Positions 7,951-15,049 of a stretch of DNA of 37,744 bases are shown in pieces; position 1 is the stretch's first letter, and each line of letters starts with the position of its first letter. The translations under genes and the position numbers were made by a program. The notes under the pieces are model-generated. The model was not told where the DNA came from and searched no databases. It saw nothing but the letters and a program-made list of their open reading frames with translations. Source of the stretch: CAZPAV01 sp964584755. Lineage in GTDB: Bacteria > Actinomycetota > Acidimicrobiia > Spongiisociales > UBA5794. The stretch lies in the NCBI GenBank assembly GCA_964584755.1, contig CAZPAV010000029.1, positions 1 to 37,744 on the forward strand, written 5' to 3'.

Positions 7951-8732
7951 GGACGCTCCTTCCAGATGCTGCCGGTCCAGCGGGGAATCCGTTTCTCGAG
8001 GAACGCGCCCATGCCCTCCTGGGCGTCGTCGGTGGCGGCGTTGGCGGCCATGATCGGCTGGGCGACGTCGTAGGCCTTCGGCTCGGGCAGGTCCACCTGC
8101 GCGTAGAAGGCGTGCTTCCCGATCGAGATCGTCTCGGGCGACCACCGCATGATCTTGCCGGCGAGGTCGCGAACGGCGGTCTCGAGCTCGTCCGCGGGCA
8201 CGACCGCGTTCACGAGACCCCACTCGAGCGCGGTGGGCGCGTCCACCGGCTCTCCGGTGAGGAGCATCTGCATGGCCCGGCGACGACCCACCACCCGCAC
8301 GATCGGCACCATCGGGGTCGTGCAGAAGAGGCCGATGCGGACTCCCGGGGTCGCGAACCACGCCTCCTCCGCGGCGACCGCCAGGTCACAGGAGGCGACG
8401 AGCTGACACCCGGCGGCGGTCGCCGGGCCATGGACCTTGGCGATCACCGGTTGGGGGAGACGGTGCAGCGACTCCATCATCGTCGTGCACGCCCCGAAGA
8501 GCTCGTCGTAGAAGCTCCCCGGCCGGTCGATCATCTCTCCGAGGTCGTGTCCCGCCGAGAACACCGGGCCCTCGGCCTGGAGGACGACGACGCGGGCCGC
8601 ATCGGGGACGGCGTGGATGGCGTCCTCGAGGTCGCGGATCATCTCGAGGCTCAGCGCGTTCCGCCGTTTCGGTCTCGCCAGGGTGATGCGGGCGATCCCG
8701 TCCTCCGTCTCCGACCTGACGCCGCTTCCCAT
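7947..8732 (-). CDS. Crotonase-family protein (ECHDC3-like), catalytic glutamates absent
   Basis: A 261-residue member of the enoyl-CoA hydratase/isomerase family. It has the oxyanion-hole segments FSAGHDLGEM and HGPATAAGCQLVASCDLAVAAE and a complete crotonase length. The two glutamates used for hydration are missing: GGGCE is replaced by AAGCQ and the later PEI by TPGVRIG. The pattern FATPGVRIGLFCTTPMVPIVRVVGR closely matches the ECHDC3 subgroup. True hydratase activity is therefore doubtful; another acyl-CoA reaction or a binding role is possible. The ATG at 8732 has GAGGAG upstream and lies in the 3' arm of an 8-bp inverted repeat. It is co-translated with the acyl-CoA synthetase downstream (4-bp overlap), suggesting both act on the same acyl-CoA. 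Confidence 0.85.
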   Translation of the reverse strand: MGSGVRSETEDGIARITLARPKRRNALSLEMIRDLEDAIHAVPDAARVVVLQAEGPVFSAGHDLGEMIDRPGSFYDELFGACTTMMESLHRLPQPVIAKVHGPATAAGCQLVASCDLAVAAEEAWFATPGVRIGLFCTTPMVPIVRVVGRRRAMQMLLTGEPVDAPTALEWGLVNAVVPADELETAVRDLAGKIMRWSPETISIGKHAFYAQVDLPEPKAYDVAQPIMAANAATDDAQEGMGAFLEKRIPRWTGSIWKERP

Positions 8733-8755
8733 CGCATCTCCTCACGCGCGATGGG
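8728..8755 (-). promoter_or_regulatory. Inverted repeat over the start codon of the crotonase gene
   Basis: Perfect 8-bp repeat CCCATCGC (8728-8735, plus) and GCGATGGG (8748-8755) with a 12-nt loop containing GAGGAG (minus). The ATG is in the 3' arm. If the -10 at 8759-8764 is right, transcription would start inside the 5' arm and shorten the hairpin, so this may instead be a DNA-level operator. Confidence 0.35.
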
Positions 8756-8758
8756 GAC

Positions 8759-8764
8759 AATGTA
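8759..8764 (-). promoter_or_regulatory. -10-like box TACATT for the crotonase/acyl-CoA synthetase pair
   Basis: TAnnnT box on the minus strand in the divergent gap, 27 nt before the ATG at 8732. Start of transcription would be near 8752. No recognisable -35. Confidence 0.35.
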
Positions 8765-8798
8765 GTCGCCCCGCCCGGCTCCTCCGGGCGGACGGCGG

Positions 8799-8804
8799 TA
8801 GGGT
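8799..8804 (+). promoter_or_regulatory. -10-like box TAGGGT for the small membrane protein gene
   Basis: TAnnnT box in the 102-bp divergent gap, followed by a Shine-Dalgarno GGAGGGGAAGAGG directly before the ATG at 8835. The implied 5' UTR is about 24 nt. Confidence 0.4.
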
Positions 8805-8834
8805 CGAGGCGTCACGCGAACGGAGGGGAAGAGG

Positions 8835-9203
8835 ATGACCTTCGGGGTGCAACCGACCGACACCGACCCGGTTCGACGACTGATTCGACCGATCGCCGAG
8901 GCGGGGGGTTGGATGAAGCTCATCGCCGTCATGGCGATCATCGGCGGCGCCGTCTACGCGATCACCATCGTCGGCCTGCTCGTGGCGTGGATCCCGATCT
9001 GGATCGGCGTGCTGCTCTGGCAGGCTGCGGAGCGGGCCCGGGATGCCCAGATGACCGGCGACGAGCAGACGGCGATCGCCGCCCTGGGAAAGGTGCGAAC
9101 GGTGTTCGTCATCTACGGGGTGATGATGCTGATCGGGATCATCGTCGGCGTCTTGATGCTCGTGCTCGTGCTCGTCGTCGGGGTGGGCAGCTCGATGCGC
9201 TGA
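8835..9203 (+). CDS. Small membrane protein, DUF5362-like
   Basis: A 122-residue protein of unknown function with two or three membrane helices. A hydrophobic stretch at about 28-62 starts after GGWMKLIAVMAIIGG, contains LLVAWIPIWIGVLLWQAAERA and is followed by a short loop; a second strongly hydrophobic region spans about 92-118 (VIYGVMMLIGIIVGVLMLVLVLVVGVG). The WMKL...AWIPIWIGVLLWQAA pattern matches my recollection of the DUF5362 family. A good Shine-Dalgarno precedes the ATG. It stands alone, divergent from the crotonase gene and ending 15 bp before the convergent stress-protein gene. Confidence 0.75.
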   Translation: MTFGVQPTDTDPVRRLIRPIAEAGGWMKLIAVMAIIGGAVYAITIVGLLVAWIPIWIGVLLWQAAERARDAQMTGDEQTAIAALGKVRTVFVIYGVMMLIGIIVGVLMLVLVLVVGVGSSMR

Positions 9204-9218
9204 CCGGCGACGGTGTCC

Positions 9219-9665
9219 TCAGCGCACCGTGACGACCGTGGCGTCGGCGACCTGGCTCACCTTGTGGGAGACGCTGCCGAGGAGGAGCCCCCGGAGCTCG
9301 CCCAGGCCGCGACGTCCCATGACGATGACGTCGGCGTCGATCTCGCGAGCGATGTCGGTGATGATGCGGGCCGGCGGCCCGAACTCGACCCGGGTGGTGA
9401 CGGTGGTGACGCCGGCGGCCTCGAGACGCTCCCTCGCCTGGCCGACGAGCTCGGCGGCGCTCGCCTCGAGGCTCTCCCGGGAGTCGGCGGTGACCTGCTC
9501 GAGGTCGGCGTAGCTCCCCAGGATGAGCGGGACGACCGCCGTGGTCGGGATGGCGTGCACGACGGTCACCGCCGCTCTGGCGCAGCGGGCCAGTTCCGCC
9601 GCGAAGTCGACGGCCCGGTCCGCGTGCTCCGATCCGTCCACCGCGACCAGGATGTGCGAGAGCAT
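9219..9665 (-). CDS. Universal stress protein (UspA family)
   Basis: Single-domain 148-residue UspA-fold protein, probably a cytoplasmic dimer that binds ATP. It begins MLSHILVAVDGSEHADRAVDFA and carries the ATP-binding pattern G-2x-G-9x-G(S) exactly: GRRG, nine residues, GS, followed by VSHKVSQVADATVVTV. The ATG at 9665 has a strong Shine-Dalgarno, GAGGAGGTGG. The ORF could be extended upstream by over 50 codons, but that part falls outside the family and overlaps the gcvP control region. It is divergent from the glycine riboswitch; no TAnnnT box was found for it. Confidence 0.92.
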   Translation of the reverse strand: MLSHILVAVDGSEHADRAVDFAAELARCARAAVTVVHAIPTTAVVPLILGSYADLEQVTADSRESLEASAAELVGQARERLEAAGVTTVTTRVEFGPPARIITDIAREIDADVIVMGRRGLGELRGLLLGSVSHKVSQVADATVVTVR

Positions 9666-9746
9666 CGAGCCACCTCCTCGTGGGGTCGGTGCCAGTGTCG
9701 CGCCCTCGTCGGGCTCCCGCCAGGGGCGGTCGGCAGGTCGTGCTGG

Positions 9747-9752
9747 TACCCT
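9747..9752 (+). promoter_or_regulatory. -10-like box TACCCT for the gcvP leader
   Basis: TACCCT lies 18 nt before the first stem of the glycine riboswitch, so transcription would start near 9759. The -35 region is not convincing. Confidence 0.45.
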
Positions 9753-9770
9753 CGGGGTGCCGTCGACGCC

Positions 9771-9941
9771 CCGCGGGAGAGTCCGGCTCGGCCGGCGCCG
9801 AAGGAGCAACCGCCCCGGGAAACTCTCAGGCACCCGGACCGCGGGGAGGAGGCACCTCTGGAGAGCAGGGCCGTGGGGCCCTCACCGAAGGGGAAAGCCG
9901 CCGCCGGGTGGTGAATCTCTCAGGTCGGACGACAGACGGGG
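9771..9941 (+). ncRNA. Tandem glycine riboswitch upstream of gcvP
   Basis: Two consecutive glycine aptamers. Aptamer 1 (about 9771-9844): outer stem CCGCGG pairing with CCGCGG (9839-9844), GGGAGAG, GCCGAAGGAGCAA (9797-9809) and GGAAACTCTCAGGCAC (9818-9833). Aptamer 2 (about 9845-9941): CTGGAGAG (about 9859), CACCGAAGGGGAAA (9883-9896), GTGAATCTCTCAGGT (9911-9925) and the characteristic tail GACAGACGGGG (9931-9941). These are the conserved blocks of the gcvT-type glycine riboswitch, and the short linker between aptamers is typical. It is expected to turn on glycine cleavage genes when glycine is plentiful, and it lies directly before gcvP, which fits. Confidence 0.95.
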
Positions 9942-9978
9942 TCGCACGCTCAGCCGTACCGGAACGAGGAGGCGACCC
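9938..9978 (+). promoter_or_regulatory. Possible riboswitch expression platform sequestering the gcvP ribosome site
   Basis: GGGTCGC (9939-9945) is perfectly complementary to GCGACCC (9972-9978), which ends at the base before the gcvP ATG. The Shine-Dalgarno GAGGAGG (about 9966-9972) lies in the loop and at its edge. The 5' arm begins in the GGGG tail of aptamer 2, whose first two G can instead close aptamer 2 with CC at 9855-9856. Glycine binding could thus free the ribosome site. Inference from complementarity; no terminator hairpin is visible. Confidence 0.5.
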
Positions 9979-12840
9979 ATGACCACGTTCTCCGACCTGA
10001 TGGCCGGCGGGGAGTTCCTGCGACGCCACATCGGACCGGCGCCGGGCGACGTCGCCGCGATGCTCGACGTCGTGGGGGTCGCGGATCTCGACGAGCTGAC
10101 CGACCGGGCTCTCCCGCCGTCGATCCGGGTGGTCGATCCTCCCGACGTGCCGGGCCCGGTGAGCGAGGCGGAGGCCCTGCGCCGGCTGCGTGAGCTGGCC
10201 TCCCGGAACGAGGTCCTCACCTCGCTCATCGGCATGGGGTACCACGGGACCTTCACCCCCTCGGTCGTCCGCCGCAACGTCCTCGAGGACCCCGGGTGGT
10301 ACACGGCCTATACCCCGTATCAACCCGAGATCTCGCAGGGCCGTCTCGAGGCGCTCCTCGTCTTCCAGACGATGGTGGCGGACCTGACGGGCATGGAGCT
10401 CGCCAACGCCTCGCTCCTCGACGAGGCGACGGCCGCGGCGGAGGCGATGACGATGCTGCGGCGCATCTCCCGGCACGAGGGGCGGACGTTCTTCGTGGAC
10501 GTCGCCTGCCATCCGCAGACGATCGGGGTCGTCCGGACCCGGGCGGTTCCCCTCGGGATCACCGTCGTCGTCGGGGATCCCCGGCGCGACCTCGAGGGGG
10601 TCGACCCCTTCGGGGTGCTCCTCCAGTATCCGGGAACCTTCGGGGAGGTGTGGGACCTGGCACCCGTGGTGGCGCGCGTCCACGAGGCCGGCGGACTCGT
10701 GGCCGTGGCCGTCGACCTGCTCGCCGCCGTTCTCCTCACCCCGCCCGGTGAGATGGGGGCCGACGTCGTCGTCGGATCCACCCAGCGTTTCGGCGTTCCC
10801 ATGATGTTCGGTGGCCCGCACGCGGCGTTCCTCGCCGCGCGCGACGCGCACAAGCGACAGATGCCGGGACGGCTCGTCGGGGTCTCCCGGGACGCGGCGG
10901 GGCGCCGGGCGCTGCGGCTCGCCCTCCAGACCCGCGAGCAGCACATCCGGAGGGAGCGGGCCACCTCGAACATCTGCACCGCGCAGGTCCTCCTGGCGGT
11001 CGTCGCCGCGTGCTACGCCGTCTACCACGGGCCCGAGGGCCTGCGCAGGATCGCCGAGCGGACCCACCGGCTCACCTCGGCTCTCGTGGCCGGACTGCGG
11101 GCCGGTGGTGTCGAGGTCCCGAACCGGAGTTGGTTCGACACGATCACGGTTCGCGTCGCCAACGCCGAGGCGGCCCTCGCCGCGGCGCGCGCCCGGGGCA
11201 TCAACCTCCGTCCCGTCGACGACACGACCGTCGGCATCTCCCTCGACGAGACGACCACCCCCGAGATCGTCGCCCGGCTCTTCGCGACCTTCGACGTGGC
11301 GGCCGATCTCGCCGAGCTGCTCGACGCGGCGCCGTCGGGCATCCCGCCGGAGCTGCGGCGGACGAGTCCCTTCCTCACCCACCCCGTCTTCCACCGCCAC
11401 CGCTCCGAGACCGAGATGCTTCGCTACCTGCGTCGCCTCTCCGACCTCGACCTCGCGCTGGACCGGGCGATGATCCCGCTCGGCTCGTGCACGATGAAGC
11501 TGAACGGCACGACGGAGATGCTGCCCATCACGTGGCCCGAGTTCGCCGATCTCCACCCGTTCGTTCCCCCCGAGCAGGCCGCCGGCTACCGGGAGCTCAT
11601 CGCCGATCTCGAGGCCTGGCTGGCGGAGCTCACCGGGTACGACGCGGTGACGCTCCAGCCCAACTCGGGGGCGTCGGGGGAGCTCACGGGGCTCCTCGCC
11701 ATTCGGGGGTACCACGCGAGTCGAGGCGAGGGCCACCGCGACGTCTGCCTCATCCCCGCCTCGGCACACGGCACGAACCCGGCGAGCGCCGCCATGGCGG
11801 GGCTCGAGGTGGTGGTCGTCGCCACCGCCGAGGACGGCGGCATCGACATGGAGGACCTTCGTGAGAAGGCCGCGGCGTACGCGGATCGTCTCGCCGCGAT
11901 CATGATCACATACCCTTCGACGCACGGCGTGTTCGAGCCGCAGGTGACCGAGGTGTGCGAGGTGGTGCACCGTCACGGCGGCCAGGTCTACATCGACGGG
12001 GCCAACCTCAACGCCATGGTGGGCCTCGCCCGGCCGGGCACCTTCGGCGGAGACGTCTCCCACCTCAATCTCCACAAGACCTTCGCCATCCCCCACGGCG
12101 GAGGCGGCCCCGGGGTGGGGCCCGTCGCCTGCCGGGCCCATCTGGCGCCGTTCCTGCCGGGTCATCTCGTGGTCCCCGACGTCCACGAGCCGGAGCGCCG
12201 GGGAGGGCCGGTGGCGGCGGCGCCGTTCGGGTCGGCCGGGGTGCTGCCGATCTCCTGGACGTACCTCCTGCTCATGGGGGCCGTCGGGCTGCGGCGGGCG
12301 TCACAGGTGGCGATCCTCTCGGCGAACTACGTGGCGTCCCGCCTCGGGGACGCCTACCCGGTGCTCTACACCGGACCCTCCGGGCTGGTCGCCCACGAGT
12401 GCATCCTCGACCTGCGGGGGATCGAGCACGAGACCGGGGTGACGAACGAGGACGTGGCCAAGCGGCTCGTCGACTACGGGTTCCATGCGCCGACGATGTC
12501 GTTCCCGGTCCACGGCACCCTCATGGTGGAGCCCACCGAGTCGGAGCCGAAGGAGGAGCTCGACCGTTTCTGCGCGGCGATGCTGGCGATCCGTCGGGAG
12601 ATCGAGGAAGTGGCCGCAGGAACCGTGTCCCTCGAGGCGTCGGTCCTGCGCCGGGCGCCCCATCCCGCCGCGGACCTCCTCGGCGTCGAGTGGGAGCGGC
12701 CCTACCCGCGGGAGCGAGCCGCGTACCCCGTCGCCGGCCTCCGGGACACGAAGTACTGGGTGCCGGTGGGTCGCGTCGACAACGCGTGGGGGGATCGGCA
12801 CCTCGTGGCGCGTCTCGTCGAGCCCGGCCTCCCCGGCTGA
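9979..12840 (+). CDS. gcvP: Glycine dehydrogenase (decarboxylating), P-protein
   Basis: Pyridoxal-phosphate enzyme of the glycine cleavage system: it decarboxylates glycine and passes aminomethyl to the lipoyl H-protein. The 953-residue protein is full length, with both the N-terminal half (MGYHGTF, YTPYQPEISQGRLEAL, ATSNICTAQ) and C-terminal half (IPLGSCTMKLNGTTEM, HLNLHKTFAIPHGGGGPG). Lys700 in LHKTF is the PLP-binding lysine. A GAGGAGG Shine-Dalgarno precedes the ATG. Control is by the tandem glycine riboswitch directly upstream. One residue region is odd: GLVAVAVDLLAAVLLTPPGE has Val where many homologues have Thr/Ala near DLLAL. No gcvT, gcvH or lpd is in this window, so the partners must be elsewhere. 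Confidence 0.98.
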   Translation: MTTFSDLMAGGEFLRRHIGPAPGDVAAMLDVVGVADLDELTDRALPPSIRVVDPPDVPGPVSEAEALRRLRELASRNEVLTSLIGMGYHGTFTPSVVRRNVLEDPGWYTAYTPYQPEISQGRLEALLVFQTMVADLTGMELANASLLDEATAAAEAMTMLRRISRHEGRTFFVDVACHPQTIGVVRTRAVPLGITVVVGDPRRDLEGVDPFGVLLQYPGTFGEVWDLAPVVARVHEAGGLVAVAVDLLAAVLLTPPGEMGADVVVGSTQRFGVPMMFGGPHAAFLAARDAHKRQMPGRLVGVSRDAAGRRALRLALQTREQHIRRERATSNICTAQVLLAVVAACYAVYHGPEGLRRIAERTHRLTSALVAGLRAGGVEVPNRSWFDTITVRVANAEAALAAARARGINLRPVDDTTVGISLDETTTPEIVARLFATFDVAADLAELLDAAPSGIPPELRRTSPFLTHPVFHRHRSETEMLRYLRRLSDLDLALDRAMIPLGSCTMKLNGTTEMLPITWPEFADLHPFVPPEQAAGYRELIADLEAWLAELTGYDAVTLQPNSGASGELTGLLAIRGYHASRGEGHRDVCLIPASAHGTNPASAAMAGLEVVVVATAEDGGIDMEDLREKAAAYADRLAAIMITYPSTHGVFEPQVTEVCEVVHRHGGQVYIDGANLNAMVGLARPGTFGGDVSHLNLHKTFAIPHGGGGPGVGPVACRAHLAPFLPGHLVVPDVHEPERRGGPVAAAPFGSAGVLPISWTYLLLMGAVGLRRASQVAILSANYVASRLGDAYPVLYTGPSGLVAHECILDLRGIEHETGVTNEDVAKRLVDYGFHAPTMSFPVHGTLMVEPTESEPKEELDRFCAAMLAIRREIEEVAAGTVSLEASVLRRAPHPAADLLGVEWERPYPRERAAYPVAGLRDTKYWVPVGRVDNAWGDRHLVARLVEPGLPG

Positions 12841-13062
12841 GACGTCACGCCGACGCGCCGTGCCGTCGCGGGCGTCTCCCCGGCCGGGCGTCGGCGAGGA
12901 CCGCCGCCGGCGGGTTCCGGGAGGGCGCGTCCCCGGTTCCGGGTGCAGGCCGGGACTCGCCCCGCTACGCTGCCCTCACGGCCGGCGCCGGATGAGGATG
13001 TGGACCCCGTCCGAGGCCTACGGCGGGGAACATCCGCAGCGGCTCGTGAGAAGGGCGGACGG
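12841..13062. other. Intergenic region between gcvP and the lipoprotein gene
   Basis: No gene supported. Short GC hairpins (CCGCC/GGCGG near 12901-12913; CCGGGA with TCCCCGG near 12917-12937) could end gcvP transcription, but none has a T tract. A TACGCT -10-like box lies at 12966-12971 and the start-codon hairpin of the next gene begins at 13030. Confidence 0.4.
12966..12971 (+). promoter_or_regulatory. -10-like box TACGCT for the lipoprotein gene
   Basis: TAnnnT box 97 nt upstream of the ATG at 13063, implying an 85-nt leader that includes the start-codon hairpin at 13030-13066. No clear -35. Confidence 0.35.
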
Positions 13063-13066
13063 ATGT
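13030..13066 (+). promoter_or_regulatory. Hairpin with Shine-Dalgarno in loop, start codon in arm
   Basis: ACATCCG (13030-13036) pairs perfectly with CGGATGT (13060-13066). The ATG at 13063-13065 is inside the 3' arm and the Shine-Dalgarno GAGAAGGGCGG lies in the 23-nt loop. Same design as at 3325-3356. Confidence 0.4.
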
Positions 13067-13650
13067 GGTCTGGCAGGAGCACGACGTTCCTGGTCGTCCT
13101 CGCGCTCGTCCTCGCCGCCTGCTCGTCGAGCGGCGAACCGGCCACCTCCTCCACCGTCACCTCGACGACGGTGGCGGCGACCACGACCACGGTTCCCATC
13201 GTCGTGGTCTCGACGACGGTGACGACGACGACGGTGGCGCGGACGACGACGTCCCGTCCGCACGCCACGGCGCTCACCGTCGCGGTGCAGCTCGAGCTCG
13301 CCGCCCTCGGGTACTTCGACGACGCGGTGGACGGCATCTACGGGCCGGTCACCGAGCAGGCGGTGCGGCGGTTCCAGAAGGCCGCGGGGATCACGGTGGA
13401 CGGCCGGTACGGTCCTGAGACGGCGAGCGCCCTGGCGAAGGCCCTCGAGAAGGACAAGGCCTTCGTCGAGAAGATCCAGAAGGACCTGGCGAAGCTGGGT
13501 CTCTACTCGGGTCCGATCGACGGCGACTACGGGGCCGGGACGACCGCCGCGGTGAAGACCCTCCAGAAGCGCTGCGATCTCGCTCCCACGGTCGACGGCC
13601 ACTTCACGCCCATCACCCACGTCTGTCTCGATCAGGCCCTGCACAAGTGA
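13063..13650 (+). CDS. Lipoprotein with two peptidoglycan-binding domains
   Basis: Secreted, probably lipid-anchored 195-residue protein. The signal peptide ends in a lipobox, LALVLAAC, with Cys at about 19. A low-complexity Thr/Val/Ser linker encoded by an ACG/GTG-rich stretch follows (about 25-65). Then come two PG_binding_1-type domains: about 70-125 (LAALGYFDDAVDGIYGPVTEQAVRRFQ) and about 135-190 (LAKLGLYSGPIDGDYGAGTTAAVKTLQ). It likely attaches to cell-wall peptidoglycan; no catalytic domain is present. The ATG at 13063 is chosen over an upstream in-frame ATG at 12943 because it gives the signal peptide and has a Shine-Dalgarno. Confidence 0.9.
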   Translation: MWSGRSTTFLVVLALVLAACSSSGEPATSSTVTSTTVAATTTTVPIVVVSTTVTTTTVARTTTSRPHATALTVAVQLELAALGYFDDAVDGIYGPVTEQAVRRFQKAAGITVDGRYGPETASALAKALEKDKAFVEKIQKDLAKLGLYSGPIDGDYGAGTTAAVKTLQKRCDLAPTVDGHFTPITHVCLDQALHK

Positions 13651-13708
13651 CGGGCGGCATGTCTGCCGCGAATCGCCGGGCACGGATGCGCAGGGAGGGT
13701 CGACCGGC

Positions 13709-13804
13709 ATGAGCCTCCCGCGGCTGGACCCGACCTACGACGGCACGGAGGAGGGACGGCGGCGTCTCGCCGCCACGATCGTGGCGTTCCGGCGCCCCGC
13801 CTGA
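13709..13804 (+). CDS. Candidate small ORF, 31 residues
   Basis: A short open frame in the gap between the lipoprotein and MFS genes. It begins MSLPRLDPTYDG and ends FRRPA; it is rich in Arg and has no membrane segment. Support: GGGAGGG about 8 nt before the ATG, and almost every codon ends in G or C as in real genes here. Against: no homologue that I recognise and the tiny size. It might be co-transcribed with the lipoprotein gene (58 bp gap). Confidence 0.35.
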   Translation: MSLPRLDPTYDGTEEGRRRLAATIVAFRRPA

Positions 13805-13820
13805 GGGGTGGATCGCGACG

Positions 13821-14993
13821 TCAGGAGGAACCGGCCACGACCGGCGTGGGCACCCGGTCCCAGAGGGCGAACACCGCCACGGCGACGAGGATGGCCACTC
13901 CCGACACCGTGAACATCGTGGCGAAGCCGGCGAACTCGATGACCGCGCCGAGGAGCGGTCCGCCCATGAGGCCACCGAGGTCGAAGAGCGCCGTGAACAG
14001 CGACATGGCCGATCCCCGGTCGGGCGTGGGGGCACGGGTCGCGGTCATCGCGGTGAGGATCGGGTAGACGAAGCCGTGCCCGGCGCCGCAGAGGGCACCG
14101 GCGACGGCCACCCCGAGGGAGGAGCCGGTGCCGGCGAGCACGAAGAAGCCCGACGAGAAGACGACCACGCTCCCGATGAGGGTGTGCCGTTCCCCGATGC
14201 GATCGGGGAGTCGCCAGAGGACGAGGCGCTCCAGGCCGGCGACGCCGGCGTAGGCACCGAAGAAGAGCCCGACCGATCCGATCCCGGTCACGTCGACGAA
14301 CACCCGGATGAAGGCGAAGTAGGCGGTGAGGACGAGGGAGAACATCGTCGCCAGCCACCAGACCGGGCGAAGCCGGGAGAGGGCGGCGGTGCGCCAGAAT
14401 CCTCGGGCGCGGTGGTGCTCGGCGGTGGAGGCGCCGAGGACGGGGAGGGGGAGGGCGAAGAGGAGCGTCAGGCCGCTCACCCCCGCGGCGACGAGGAACA
14501 GCTCCCGATACCCGGCGAGGGCGAGGATGGTGTCGCCGAGGACGCCCGCCAGGGCGAAGGGGAGCAGCGTCGTGACCGAGAAGAGGGTGATCCCCTCGGT
14601 GCGCCGGGAGGCGGGGACGACGTCGGTGGCGTAGGTGTAGAGGGCGGCGAACGCCACCGCCTCCCCGACGCCGTGGCCGATGCGGACCAGGTAGATCCAC
14701 GGGCCCATCGTCGTGACGGTGAGGTACAGCGTCACGAAGATCAGGCTGATCGCGGCGCCGCCGAGGATCGCCGGCTTGCGTCCGTGGCGGTCCATGAACC
14801 GGCCCATGAGGGGGCGGATCGCGATCGAGGAGATCGCGGCGACCCCGTAGACGAACCCGATCTCCGTCTCGCCGGCGCCGAGACGCGCCAGGTAGCCGGG
14901 CAGGTGGAAGAACAGCGCGAAGGCCAGGGCGTTGGCGAAACTCGCCGCGGAGGCGAAGGCGAAGCCGCGGGTGAGGAGGGGAGGACGGGGCAC
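13821..14993 (-). CDS. MFS transporter
   Basis: A 390-residue major facilitator superfamily permease with about 12 membrane helices and the cytoplasmic-loop motif A GRFMDRHGRKP after helix 2, repeated more weakly in the second half (RLPDRIGERHT). A central loop near residues 185-205 separates the two six-helix halves. The substrate is unknown; export of a small molecule is typical for such short MFS proteins. The start is GTG 14993, with a TAACCT box ending exactly 6 nt upstream, so the mRNA is probably leaderless. It is divergent from an acyl-CoA synthetase gene 56 bp away, which may be functionally linked. Confidence 0.85.
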   Translation of the reverse strand: MPRPPLLTRGFAFASAASFANALAFALFFHLPGYLARLGAGETEIGFVYGVAAISSIAIRPLMGRFMDRHGRKPAILGGAAISLIFVTLYLTVTTMGPWIYLVRIGHGVGEAVAFAALYTYATDVVPASRRTEGITLFSVTTLLPFALAGVLGDTILALAGYRELFLVAAGVSGLTLLFALPLPVLGASTAEHHRARGFWRTAALSRLRPVWWLATMFSLVLTAYFAFIRVFVDVTGIGSVGLFFGAYAGVAGLERLVLWRLPDRIGERHTLIGSVVVFSSGFFVLAGTGSSLGVAVAGALCGAGHGFVYPILTAMTATRAPTPDRGSAMSLFTALFDLGGLMGGPLLGAVIEFAGFATMFTVSGVAILVAVAVFALWDRVPTPVVAGSS

Positions 14994-14999
14994 CCCGAC

Positions 15000-15005
15000 A
15001 GGTTA
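15000..15005 (-). promoter_or_regulatory. Leaderless -10 box TAACCT for the MFS gene
   Basis: On the minus strand TAACCT is followed by six bases and then GTG (14993). Transcription would start at or next to the start codon. No Shine-Dalgarno is present. Confidence 0.55.
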
Positions 15006-15037
15006 CGGCGCCGCGATGGGCCCGCGGCCACGGCGCG

Positions 15038-15043
15038 TACCAT
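15038..15043 (+). promoter_or_regulatory. Leaderless -10 box TACCAT for the acyl-CoA synthetase gene
   Basis: TACCAT is followed by six bases and then ATG (15050). No Shine-Dalgarno. It lies 32 bp from the opposite-facing TAACCT box of the MFS gene. Confidence 0.55.
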
Positions 15044-15049
15044 GTGGCC

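Noticed and set aside
13140..13260. ACG/GTG repeats in the lipoprotein gene, and a similar stretch at 28740-28860, as tandem repeats or a mobile remnant
   Set aside because: They encode Thr/Val/Pro-rich linkers after lipoprotein signal peptides, a common coding low-complexity feature.
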